Assembly (NCBI GenBank): GCA_028290465.1
Contig: JAQGJU010000154.1
Span: 1-43,730, forward strand
DNA: 43,730 nt
Source: Xanthobacteraceae bacterium
GTDB taxonomy: Bacteria > Pseudomonadota > Alphaproteobacteria > Rhizobiales > Xanthobacteraceae
Direction: 5' to 3'
Numbering within the stretch: position 1 is the first letter of the stretch; each line of letters opens with the position of its first letter. A model generated the notes under the pieces. It saw only the letters and a program-made list of their open reading frames with translations. It had not been told where the DNA came from and searched no databases. Made by a program: the position numbers and the translations under genes. Shown piece after piece: positions 31,164 through 39,519 of the stretch.

Positions 31164-33563
31164 TTACGGCAGCGCCTTGAGGTGTCGGATCGGCCGGCCG
31201 GGCGCCACCGTCTGGGCCGCCGCCACGATGGCATTGGCATCGATGCCGTAGTGCCGATACAGCTCCGGCAGCGATCCGGTCTGGCCGAAATGCTCGACGC
31301 CGAGCGCGCGGGTGCGATGGCCATAGACCGAGCCGAGCCACGCCAGCGTCGCCGGATGGCCGTCGACCACCGTGACGAGACCGCAATGCGGCGGCACGTC
31401 CTCCAACAGCTTCTCCATGTGCGAGCGGGCATGCACCAAGCCACGTTCCCGCGCGCGCTGCGCGGCCGACCAGCCGGCGGCGAGCCGGTCGGCCGACGTG
31501 ACGGCCAGCAGGCCGATGTCGCGGCGATCTTCGGCCATCAACCCGATGGCCTGAATGGCTTCCGGCGCCACCGCGCCTGTATAGGCCACCACCACCTCGC
31601 AGTTCGGCCCGGGCTCGCGCAGCCAATAGCCGCCATCGATGATGTCGCGGCGCAAATCGTCCGTCATCGGCCGCTTGATCTGTTCGACGGCGCGCGTCGA
31701 CAGCCGCAGATAGACCGAGCCGCCGGTTTCGTCGCGCAGCCAGTTCTGCTCGGAGGCTTCGCCGTCGCCGTCCTTCTGGATGTAGCGGAAGGCGAAGCCG
31801 AGGATCGCCGCCAACTCGTCGACAAAGGCCGGCTCGAACGACGCCAAGCCATCCTGGGCGATGCCGATCAACGGCGTGCCGATCGACTGATGTGCGCCGC
31901 CTTCGCCGGCCAGCGTAATGCCGGACGGTGTCGCCACCACAATGAACCGGGCGTCCTGGTAACAGGCGTAATTCAGCGCATCGAGGCCGCGCGCGATGAA
32001 CGGATCGTACAGCGTGCCGATCGGCAGCAATCGCGCGCCGTTGATCGAGTGTGACAGGCCGAGCGCGGACAGCAGAATGAACAGGTTCATCTCGGCGATG
32101 CCGAGTTCGATGTGCTGGCCCTTCGGCGAGGAATCCCAGTTGAAGGTCGACGGAATACGCTCGCTCTTGAAGGTGTCGGCCAGCGCAGCTTTAGCGAACA
32201 CGCCCTTGCGATTGACCCACGGTCCGAGATTGGTCGAGACCGTCACGTCCGGCGCCGTGGTGACGATGCGCGATGCGAACGCGTCGTCGTTGCGGCCGAT
32301 TTCGTTGAGCAGCGCGCCGAACCCCATCTGGGTCGACATGGTGGGCTGGATCGTAACGGCCAGCGCGTCCGGCACCGCGATCGGCTCGGCGCGATAGCGT
32401 CGCGTGCCTTCCTGCGCGAACGGTACGCGGTCGAGAAACGCCTGCAGCTTTGCCTCCGGCAGCGCCAATCCTTCGAAGCGGTCCCATTCGTGTCCGGGCC
32501 GCACCTGCATCGACGTGCGGAAGGTTTCCATCTGGGCCGGCGTCATCAGGCCGGCGTGGTTGTCCTTGTGGCCGGCGAACGGCAGGCCGATGCCCTTCAC
32601 CGTATAGGCGATGAAGCAGGTCGGCCGGTCGTGATCGATCGCCGCGAACGCGTCGATCAGTGTCGGCAGATCGTGGCCGGCGAGATTGTTCATCAGCAAA
32701 GCCAGTTCGTCGTCGGTGCGCCGCTCGATCAGGCCGCTGACATCGCCCTGGTCGCCGAGTTCATCGACCAGACGCTTGCGCCAAGCCGCGCCGCCCTGAA
32801 ACACCAGCGCCGAATAGAGCTGGTTCGGGCAGGCGTCGATCCACTGACGCAATCTCTCGCCGCCGGGCTCGCGGAATGCGGCCTGCTGCAAGGAGCCGTA
32901 TTTCAGGATCACCACGTCCCAGCCGAAATTCTTGAACATGGTTTCGTAGCGTTCCCACAGACCCTCACGGATCACCGCGTCCAGGCTCTGGCGATTGTAG
33001 TCGATGATCCACCAGCAGTTGCGCAGGCCCTGCTTCCAGCCTTCGAGCAGCGCTTCGAAGATGTTGCCTTCGTCGAGTTCGGCATCGCCTACCAGGGCGA
33101 TCATGCGGCCTTCGGGCCGCTCAAGACCAAGCCCATGCGCCCTCGCGTAGTCCTGCACCAGCGACGAGAATAGCGTCTGCGCGACGCCGAGCCCGACCGA
33201 GCCGGTGGAGAAATCAACGTCGTCGGTGTCCTTGGTGCGCGACGGATAGCTCTGCGCACCCTTGTAGCCGCGAAACGCCTCCAGCTTGTCGCGGGTCTGG
33301 CGGCCGAGCAGATATTGGATCGCGTGATAGGCCGGCGAAGCATGCGGCTTCACCGCGACGCGGTCCTGCGGCCGCAGCACGCGGAAATACAGCGCGCTCA
33401 ATATCGTGGCGAGCGAAGCCGACGATGCCTGATGTCCGCCGACTTTCAATCCATCGGTGCTGTCGCGCAGGTGATTGGCGTGGTGGATCATCCAGCTCGA
33501 CAGCCAGAGCACTTTTCTATCGAGTTCGGTCAGGATGCGCAGATCGTCGGCCGGGATCGACAC
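31164..33563 (-). CDS. Homodimeric E1-type 2-oxoacid dehydrogenase / transketolase-like enzyme
   Basis: A 799-residue thiamine-diphosphate enzyme of the AceE/MdeB/transketolase type. The TPP motif is GDAELDEGN (residues 159-167) to N190 (IDYNRQSLD). Other marks are GLKVGGHQASSAS near 38-50, KPHASPAYHAIQYLLG near 72-87 and, in the second half, ELGIAEMNLFILLSALG. It is shorter than AceE (about 890), as are MdeB-like enzymes. The GTG at 33563 has GAGGAG eight bases upstream. It is divergent from an Lrp/AsnC regulator, the arrangement of mdeR next to mdeAB in Pseudomonas, where MdeB handles 2-oxobutyrate. That substrate is only an inference here. Confidence 0.88.
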   Translation of the reverse strand: MSIPADDLRILTELDRKVLWLSSWMIHHANHLRDSTDGLKVGGHQASSASLATILSALYFRVLRPQDRVAVKPHASPAYHAIQYLLGRQTRDKLEAFRGYKGAQSYPSRTKDTDDVDFSTGSVGLGVAQTLFSSLVQDYARAHGLGLERPEGRMIALVGDAELDEGNIFEALLEGWKQGLRNCWWIIDYNRQSLDAVIREGLWERYETMFKNFGWDVVILKYGSLQQAAFREPGGERLRQWIDACPNQLYSALVFQGGAAWRKRLVDELGDQGDVSGLIERRTDDELALLMNNLAGHDLPTLIDAFAAIDHDRPTCFIAYTVKGIGLPFAGHKDNHAGLMTPAQMETFRTSMQVRPGHEWDRFEGLALPEAKLQAFLDRVPFAQEGTRRYRAEPIAVPDALAVTIQPTMSTQMGFGALLNEIGRNDDAFASRIVTTAPDVTVSTNLGPWVNRKGVFAKAALADTFKSERIPSTFNWDSSPKGQHIELGIAEMNLFILLSALGLSHSINGARLLPIGTLYDPFIARGLDALNYACYQDARFIVVATPSGITLAGEGGAHQSIGTPLIGIAQDGLASFEPAFVDELAAILGFAFRYIQKDGDGEASEQNWLRDETGGSVYLRLSTRAVEQIKRPMTDDLRRDIIDGGYWLREPGPNCEVVVAYTGAVAPEAIQAIGLMAEDRRDIGLLAVTSADRLAAGWSAAQRARERGLVHARSHMEKLLEDVPPHCGLVTVVDGHPATLAWLGSVYGHRTRALGVEHFGQTGSLPELYRHYGIDANAIVAAAQTVAPGRPIRHLKALP

Positions 33564-33639
33564 GGGGCATCTCCTCGGATCGCGGGGCGCGTCGTGTTTT
33601 CGCTGCCCGCTTTTACAATCCCAATATAGGCGCACCGGC

Positions 33640-33697
33640 TTGGCAGCGAACGCCAAACATGATCAAGATAGAATGCCAGGTTGGCAAATTTTGCCAA
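33640..33697. promoter_or_regulatory. Cluster of TTGGC..GCCAA palindromes in the divergent promoter region
   Basis: A perfect palindrome TTGGCAAA-T-TTTGCCAA spans 33681-33697; it overlaps TGCCA-GGT-TGGCA (33674-33686). A third, TTGGC-7-GCCAA, is at 33640-33656, about 40 bases away. They lie 24 to 80 bases upstream of the Lrp/AsnC start and within 135 bases of the E1-type gene start. Arrays of such sites suit an Lrp-family regulator controlling both genes; binding is inferred. Confidence 0.7.
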
Positions 33698-33720
33698 ATT
33701 ATCGGCCAGAAAGACATAAA

Positions 33721-34191
33721 ATGGCGAAAAAGATCATGGATGCGGTGGACCGCAAAATTCTTGCGGAGTTGCAGCAGGACGGCCGCATCGGTCTCGCCGA
33801 GCTGTCGGCGAAGGTCGGCCTGTCGCCGTCGCCGTGCCTGCGAAGAATTAAATTGATGGAGCAGGCCGGCGTGATCGCCCGCTATGTCGCGGTGCTGGAT
33901 CAGCGCGCCGTCGGTCTGCCGGTCAGCGTGTTCATCTCAGTGAAACTGGAGCGCCAGCGCGAGCAGGCGCTGGACCGCTTCGCCAAGACCATCGCGCGCT
34001 GGCCGGAAGTGCTGGAGTGCTATCTGATGACTGGGCCGCGCGATTACTGGCTGCGCGTCGTGGTGCCGGATCTCGCCGCCTATGAAGTGTTTCTGAAAAC
34101 GAAGCTGACGAAGCTCGAAGGTGTCGCCTCGATCGAATCGAGCTTCGCGCTGGAGCAGGTGAAGTACACCAACGTGCTGCCGTTGCGGTGA
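33721..34191 (+). CDS. Lrp/AsnC-family transcriptional regulator
   Basis: A 156-residue regulator. The N-terminal helix-turn-helix covers residues 5-50 (AVDRKILAELQQDGRIGLAE, then the recognition helix region LSPSPCLRRIKLMEQAG). The C-terminal RAM domain (about 65-145) has the family turn VLECYLMTGPRDYWLRV, which binds an amino-acid-like effector and forms the octamer. The ATG at 33721 gives the typical length; an 82-codon upstream extension runs through the operator region and is rejected. Divergent placement suggests it controls the E1-type gene and itself through the palindromes at 33640-33697. The SPSPCLRR pattern is shared with many transport/catabolic Lrp regulators. Confidence 0.92.
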   Translation: MAKKIMDAVDRKILAELQQDGRIGLAELSAKVGLSPSPCLRRIKLMEQAGVIARYVAVLDQRAVGLPVSVFISVKLERQREQALDRFAKTIARWPEVLECYLMTGPRDYWLRVVVPDLAAYEVFLKTKLTKLEGVASIESSFALEQVKYTNVLPLR

Positions 34192-34235
34192 TGCTCTTTC
34201 CCTCGCCCCGCTTTAGCGGGAGAGGTGAGAAGCAC

Positions 34236-35174
34236 TCACTCCGCCAGCAGCACCTGTTTGCAGGCCGCCGGCAGGTTGGCCATGGTCATCGGCGGCCGGG
34301 GCTTCGGCGGCTCTTTGGGCGGCGGTGGATTCAGAATGGCGTCGCGAAACCAATAATCCAGTTCGGCGCCGCAACCATCCCCGGCCGGCGTCGCGGGCTG
34401 CGCCTCGCAGCCGGTGTCGCCCTTCCGGCAACCAATACGCAGATGAAAATGATAGTCGTGACCCCACCACGGCCGCACCTTGTGCAGCCAGGCGCGGTCG
34501 GTGCCGGCCTCGCGGCACAGCGCCTTCTTGATCGCGGCATTGACCAGGACGCGCTCAACGTCGGGATCCTGCGCGACCGTTTTCAGCACCGCCAAATGGT
34601 CGGGCGTCCAGACGCTCGGATCGACGTCTTTTTTGTTGGCCGCCACCACCATGGTGGCCGACATTTCCTCGCGCTCCTGGCGGGTGAGTTCACGGCTCGG
34701 CATCGGGGTCAGCCAGATGTCGGCATCGAGGCCGATCTGATGGCTGGCGTGGCCGGTTCGCATCGGGCCGCCGCGCGCCTGCGCCATGTCGCCGACCAGG
34801 AGGCCCGGCCAGCCGGACGTTTTCGGCACCTTGTCAGCGAGGCGCTCCAGCACGCGGATCATGTCCGGATGGCCCCAGTTGCGATTGCGCGACAGCCGCA
34901 TCACCTGCCAGGTCTTGCCGTTGATCGGCAGGGCGACGCCGCCGGCCAGACAGCCGCGCGTGTAGAAGCCGATGGAGCGCGCCTCTAACGGCGCCGGCGC
35001 GTCTTTCCGGCCGAACAGTTCCTTGGCCGGCGTCGAGGGATCGTTCGGATTGGCCAGCGGCGGCAGTGGCTTCGGATTGACCGTGCCGCGATCCTGCGCG
35101 GCGGCGCCGGTGCAGGCGAGCGCTACGAATATAACGGCGGGAAGCCACGGAAGGCCGGCGCGGTGAATCATCAT
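34236..35174 (-). CDS. mepA: Penicillin-insensitive murein endopeptidase
   Basis: A 312-residue M74 (LAS-type) zinc peptidase that cuts peptide cross-links of peptidoglycan in the periplasm. A signal peptide ends near residue 27 (GAAAQ). Zinc ligands can be read by comparison with E. coli MepA: His145 and Asp152 in GHASHQIGLDADIW, and the HxxHxH of WWGHDYHFHLRI (His239, His242, His244). Several Cys in the C-terminal half may form disulfides. A Pro-rich segment (PPPPKEPPKPRPP) near the end is a family variation. The ATG at 35174 starts a good signal. It is 38 bases after the DUF2142 gene and possibly part of the same envelope operon. Confidence 0.93.
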   Translation of the reverse strand: MMIHRAGLPWLPAVIFVALACTGAAAQDRGTVNPKPLPPLANPNDPSTPAKELFGRKDAPAPLEARSIGFYTRGCLAGGVALPINGKTWQVMRLSRNRNWGHPDMIRVLERLADKVPKTSGWPGLLVGDMAQARGGPMRTGHASHQIGLDADIWLTPMPSRELTRQEREEMSATMVVAANKKDVDPSVWTPDHLAVLKTVAQDPDVERVLVNAAIKKALCREAGTDRAWLHKVRPWWGHDYHFHLRIGCRKGDTGCEAQPATPAGDGCGAELDYWFRDAILNPPPPKEPPKPRPPMTMANLPAACKQVLLAE

Positions 35175-35212
35175 CGAAACCCAGTTTACGCCAAGCGTGG
35201 CCGGACCGGTAG

Positions 35213-36676
35213 TCACCACAACACGCGCCACAGCGTCTCGATGCAGGCGATGCCGGAACCGAGCGCGCCTACAACGGCGATGCCGGCCCGGGTCTTGTCG
35301 CCGAACCCCCAGTTGACGGCGGCCGCGATCACGATGGCGGCCGCCGGCAGCGCTGGAATGGAATAGCGACCCTGTACGCCCCACACGGTCGTCTCATGGG
35401 GCGGCGTCCAGGTCATGTACAGGATCATGTAGACCGCGGTCGTATAGGCCACGACCGTGACGGCGCTGACGAGTGCGAGGCGCAATCGCGTCGAGCGGTC
35501 GAGATCAAGCCGTTCCAGCGCGACCGCGATCAGGGCGGCGCTGATCAGCGGATAGGCGATCGGCTGCAGGCCCATGTCGAGCCAGCCGAGCACGCCGATC
35601 AATTGCCGCCACAGCCCGTTCCATTCGGTCACGATGGTGTTGAGCATCGCATACGGGAAGTGCAGCGGATGCTGCAGCATGAAGCCGAGCTTCCACACCG
35701 GGTCGAATTGCTCGGCCGGAAGCTGGGTGGTGGCGACGATGCGCCAGGCCGCCATCTCGCCGGACACCGCGACGATCCACAGTGGTGAAAGGACCAGGCC
35801 GGGCAGCGTCACCAGCGCAACGGTCTTCCCGTGGCGTGGCAGATCTTTGAAACGCTGCGCCATCGCTTCCAGCAGCACAAAGGCGATCTGCGGCGGCTTG
35901 GCCAGCACGCACAGCAGCATCCACCACACGCGCTGCCGGGTGCTGGTCGGCAGGCCGACGGCGGCGCGCAGGCACAGCGCCGTCACCATAAGAGCGTAGC
36001 TGACGGTCGCGCCATCGGCGCTGACCGCCGTGCGGCCATACAGCGCCGCCGGCATCATGGCGATCAGGAAGAACGCCCATTTCAGCCGGGGCGTCAGCGC
36101 GACCGCATAGGCGGCGACCGCCGTCATGGCCACGAGGCCGAACAGCCGCATCAGATAGATCGTGGCCAGGAAGTCGAAGTTGAACAGCCGGGCGATCATG
36201 CCGGCTGCGATATAAGGCAGATAGGCGATCGGCGTATAGGCCTCCGAGCCTTCATACAGCCGGAACACGGGTGGGCGTTTATCATCCGGCGGCGTCGCGG
36301 CTTGCTGGCGCCGATATGCATCGAGATGGCCGGTATAGCCGTTCTTGTTGTCCTTCCAGAACCGGAGTTGCGCGGCGATGTAGACTTCCACGCCATCGTT
36401 CCAGGCCGCCGGCACGTAGAGGCCCTTGCGGCCGTTGACCTCGGTGCTGGGCAGGATCTCGCCGCCCGCATAGCCGTAAGAGCGCAGCATGTGCGCCGGC
36501 TCGTCAGGCCCGCGCAATGGCGGGTTCAGCGCCATGATGATCAGGCCGAACAACATCGACAGAATGACGAAGATCGTCGCCGGCCGCGCCACGATCCAGC
36601 GTATCGACCGCGTCAAAGCCGTGTCGCCGGTCGACCGGGCGAGAGAGATGGCGGTGGGATGTTCGGTTGCGGTCAT
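35213..36676 (-). CDS. DUF2142-family integral membrane protein, GT-C-like
   Basis: A 487-residue membrane protein with about eleven hydrophobic helices. After the first helix comes the large periplasmic loop with NPPLRGPDEPAHMLRSYGY, the acidic-His motif (DExxH) that marks DUF2142 and recalls the catalytic loop of GT-C glycosyltransferases, which take sugars from polyprenyl phosphate donors. The ATG at 36676 lies one base after the stop of the four-helix EamA-like gene, so the genes are coupled; an ATG eleven codons earlier overlaps that gene. A role in sugar transfer in the periplasm is inferred from family and neighbours. Confidence 0.85.
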   Translation of the reverse strand: MTATEHPTAISLARSTGDTALTRSIRWIVARPATIFVILSMLFGLIIMALNPPLRGPDEPAHMLRSYGYAGGEILPSTEVNGRKGLYVPAAWNDGVEVYIAAQLRFWKDNKNGYTGHLDAYRRQQAATPPDDKRPPVFRLYEGSEAYTPIAYLPYIAAGMIARLFNFDFLATIYLMRLFGLVAMTAVAAYAVALTPRLKWAFFLIAMMPAALYGRTAVSADGATVSYALMVTALCLRAAVGLPTSTRQRVWWMLLCVLAKPPQIAFVLLEAMAQRFKDLPRHGKTVALVTLPGLVLSPLWIVAVSGEMAAWRIVATTQLPAEQFDPVWKLGFMLQHPLHFPYAMLNTIVTEWNGLWRQLIGVLGWLDMGLQPIAYPLISAALIAVALERLDLDRSTRLRLALVSAVTVVAYTTAVYMILYMTWTPPHETTVWGVQGRYSIPALPAAAIVIAAAVNWGFGDKTRAGIAVVGALGSGIACIETLWRVLW

Positions 36677-36677
36677 G

Positions 36678-37028
36678 TCAGGCCGTCGCCGCGATGACGA
36701 TAAGACCAAGCACGATCATGCTGAGCCCGGCCAGATGACCGGCCACGATCGCCTCGCCGAACAGGTAGCGGCTGGCGACCGCGACGATGACGAAACTCAA
36801 CGCCATGTACGGATATAGCCGTCCGAGCGGCGCGTGCTGCAACAGCGCGATCCAGAACAGCGTCGCGATGCCGTAGATCGCCAAGGCGCCGCCGACGATC
36901 AGGATGACGTCGCGGTCGAACACCGTGCCGGCGGTGCGCAACGCTTCCGCGCCGTACTTGAACAGCACCTGGCCGGCCGCGATCATGGCGACACACAGGA
37001 CGGCCAACAGGTGCTGGGCAATACTCAT
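36678..37028 (-). CDS. EamA/SMR-like four-helix transporter (ArnE/ArnF-like)
   Basis: A 116-residue protein with four hydrophobic helices (about residues 5-20, 42-64, 70-90 and 95-114), the size and layout of ArnE/ArnF and small multidrug-resistance proteins. In the first helix, AAGQVLFKYGA is shared with that family. ArnE/F flip undecaprenyl-phosphate-linked sugars across the inner membrane. The genetic setting between a GT2, a methyltransferase and a GT-C-like protein favours a lipid-sugar flippase over drug export. Such small proteins usually work as dimers. It lies 28 bases after the methyltransferase gene. Confidence 0.8.
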   Translation of the reverse strand: MSIAQHLLAVLCVAMIAAGQVLFKYGAEALRTAGTVFDRDVILIVGGALAIYGIATLFWIALLQHAPLGRLYPYMALSFVIVAVASRYLFGEAIVAGHLAGLSMIVLGLIVIAATA

Positions 37029-37056
37029 GAACGGCAGCCGCGATCCGCGCCAAATT

Positions 37057-37746
37057 TCAACGCTTGGTGACGTGGCACATATAAAACAGGTTAAAATCGG
37101 TCGACGGAAGCCGGGTCGGGTACCAGGTCTCCTGCAAATCCTCGAAATAATAACGCAGGAACACCACCAGATTGCCGATCGGGTTCACGTGCTCGCGCGC
37201 CATCCAGTAATCATACTCGATGCCGGCCTTTTCCGCGCTGGCGCGCGGACCGAGCAGCCGGCCGAACCGCCACAGCAGGCCGGGATCGCACGGCAGCAGG
37301 ATGGACATCACGCCGCCGCGCTTCAGGACGCGGTGCCATTCGCGCAGCACGTCATGCGGCCGATAGAGATGTTCGAGAATATGGGTGGCGATCAGCCGGT
37401 CGACGGAGCCGTCCGGCAGCGACAGCTTGGTGGCGTCCTCGCGGCCGATCGACACTTTGGAGCGCAGTTCGGCCGGCAGGGCGTCGCGGGCCCGCTGCAG
37501 CCTGATGTCGTTCCAATCGGTCATCAGATATTCGTCGAAGCCGTGGCGCACGAACGACAGATGCTCGCCGGCGCCGGCGCCGACTTCGACCACCTTGCCG
37601 AAATGCCGGTCCGGCCCGAACGCCTGCTCCAGCACGACATGGCCGCGCCGCATGAAATAGGCCGACAGCGACCTGCCGTAATTCAGCGAGTCGTAAGCCG
37701 CCGCCAAACGCGCATTGTAAACGTCGATATCCGGCTCAGCCTGCAT
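37057..37746 (-). CDS. SAM-dependent methyltransferase (class I)
   Basis: A 229-residue Rossmann-fold methyltransferase. Motif I is VEVGAGAGEH (residues 53-62), then an acidic loop (MTDWND), and motif IV region TKLSLPDGSVDRLIATHILE (post-DxxxxxLPxxxxD). It has no membrane helix. The substrate is unknown; methylation of a sugar or lipid-linked glycan fits the operon. Its start overlaps the end of the GT2 gene by 11 bases. Confidence 0.88.
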   Translation of the reverse strand: MQAEPDIDVYNARLAAAYDSLNYGRSLSAYFMRRGHVVLEQAFGPDRHFGKVVEVGAGAGEHLSFVRHGFDEYLMTDWNDIRLQRARDALPAELRSKVSIGREDATKLSLPDGSVDRLIATHILEHLYRPHDVLREWHRVLKRGGVMSILLPCDPGLLWRFGRLLGPRASAEKAGIEYDYWMAREHVNPIGNLVVFLRYYFEDLQETWYPTRLPSTDFNLFYMCHVTKR

Positions 37747-38842
37747 GACGGTGCACCTCTTGACCCGTGGGGCCCTGCGCCGGGGCGGTCCGCAACAGGC
37801 GCTGCACGCCGTAATGACGGCGGGTCAGGCGCGGATGCAGCGCGGTCTCCGGGCTGGACTGAATATCATAGCCGATAAAGGCCAGCAGCAATTGCAGGCC
37901 GAGGATCAGCGGCAGGCCGGCCAGCATCACGGTGCCGGCGCTGGCGACTTGGTCGCTGCTCCAGTTGGCCAAGCCGAACGTCAGGCCAAAGGCAATCAGT
38001 GCCACGCTGGCGATCAGCTCCAGGGACGCAATGTTGAAGTCGCGCAGAAAGTAATTGTAGCCGATGCGCTTGGCGATATTGCGCAGATGGCCGGCCAGGA
38101 ACGGCAGAAAGATATGGCCGATGCGCAGATTACTGGTCTCGGTGCCGTAGATCGCCGGCATCGGCACATCGACGACGCGGGCTCGCAGTGTGCTGAGCCG
38201 GAACAGCAGGTCGGTCTCGAAGAAATAGCGCTTATGAACCTTGTGCAGCGGCAGCCGGCGCGCCACCTCGGCATGAATGGCGAAATAGCCATTGGTCGGA
38301 TCGAACGATCGCCAATAGCCGGTGGAGAGCTTGGCCAGAAACGACAGTCCGGCATTGCCGATCATGCGCACCGCCGGCATATCGGTCAGCCCGTCCGGAT
38401 CGAAGAACCGGTTGCCCTTGGCATGGTCGGCTTCGCCACTGCGGATGGTCTCGATCAACTCCGGCAGCATCGCCGGGTCCATCTGGCCGTCGCCGTCCAT
38501 CTTGACGATGATCCGCGCACCGTCCGCGATCGCTCGGCGTATGCCCGTTATGGTGGCGCCGCCGACCCCCTGATTGACCTCGTGATAGAGCACCTGCACC
38601 CGGGGATCGCGGGCCTCGCGTTCGACCAGCGTGCCGGTGGCCTCCGGACAAGCATCGTCAACGACGTAAATGACGTCTACTTCCGGTCCGATGCCGGAGA
38701 TGACCTTTAGGATATGCGCGCGGACCCGGAAGCACGGGATCACGACCGCCACGCTTTCCGCGTCGCCCAATGGACGCACGTCCTGCGTCGCCTCCGGCTC
38801 CGGTATGAGCGGAGAACGCAGGTGGCCGATCACGCGTTGCAT
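37736..38842 (-). CDS. Family 2 glycosyltransferase, polyprenyl-phosphate type
   Basis: A 368-residue GT-A glycosyltransferase. The nucleotide-sugar part has VAVVIPCFRV (residues 31-40), VVDDACPEATG (60-70) and the metal-binding DGDGQMDP (about 120), which matches dolichyl-phosphate mannose synthase/ArnC/GtrB-like enzymes. The C-terminal region has two hydrophobic helices (about 264-285 and 300-325), typical for enzymes that load a sugar onto polyprenyl phosphate. The ATG at 38842 has GGGAG about ten bases upstream; an ATG 14 codons earlier is weaker. It is the first gene of the envelope operon. Confidence 0.88.
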   Translation of the reverse strand: MQRVIGHLRSPLIPEPEATQDVRPLGDAESVAVVIPCFRVRAHILKVISGIGPEVDVIYVVDDACPEATGTLVEREARDPRVQVLYHEVNQGVGGATITGIRRAIADGARIIVKMDGDGQMDPAMLPELIETIRSGEADHAKGNRFFDPDGLTDMPAVRMIGNAGLSFLAKLSTGYWRSFDPTNGYFAIHAEVARRLPLHKVHKRYFFETDLLFRLSTLRARVVDVPMPAIYGTETSNLRIGHIFLPFLAGHLRNIAKRIGYNYFLRDFNIASLELIASVALIAFGLTFGLANWSSDQVASAGTVMLAGLPLILGLQLLLAFIGYDIQSSPETALHPRLTRRHYGVQRLLRTAPAQGPTGQEVHRHAG

Positions 38843-39519
38843 GTGAAACCGCTCCCGGTGGCCGTTTCGTCCCGGCGGATTCAACGGTCTAAGGTTCCGT
38901 TGGTTCCCTTACCGTCGCAAGTTACGTCAAACGCGGCGACCGGCCGCATATGGCGGCGACGAAGCCGTATTATGACGAAATTATGTGACAATCCGGCGTC
39001 AGTATGAGGTGTTCCGGTTCATATGACGGCGTCGCGTTACCGTCGCGGAGCCGTTGCGCGGGCGCCGCCCCGGCCACCGGTCCGGCCATCCTTGCGCGAC
39101 GATATTTTGGTGTCGCGGCGCCGCGACCCGGTCCGCTGTTCTTGCCCGCGCGGCGCGTTGGCGAGACGTGCAAAACACAGCAACGGCATGTGGGTTGCTA
39201 AGTTGCAGTACTGACGCGTAGCCGACAAAACGACTTATTGCGTCGCGGATTTTTAACCATCGATAGGATTGTCGCCAAAAGGTGCAATTGCCGCTTTGGC
39301 GGGCGACACCCGCGAGGTCTTTTTATGGGCCGCGCAAAATCACCTGCAAAACGTCGATCTGACCCTCACAGCAGCATGTTTGTGCCACGCCAGATCTTGC
39401 CTTTCCGTGCCGTGCGAAGTCGGCGCGATGGTGCCGGCGACCGGTCGAGACCCCAGAGATACTGAATATTTAATGTTGGGGCGCAAAAACAATTACGTGA
39501 ATGAAATAGGGATTGGTCG
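38843..39519. other. 677-base region without a gene
   Basis: This space separates the divergent GT2 and PAS-GGDEF-EAL genes and should hold both promoters. Visible structure: an imperfect palindrome of CGTCAgTATGA and TCATATGACG (38997-39028), a GCGGG/CCCGC hairpin at 39299-39313 followed nine bases later by TCTTTTTA, and a relative rise in A/T near 38970-39000 and 39230-39290. Several short open frames exist but lack ribosome sites and homology. Confidence 0.6.
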
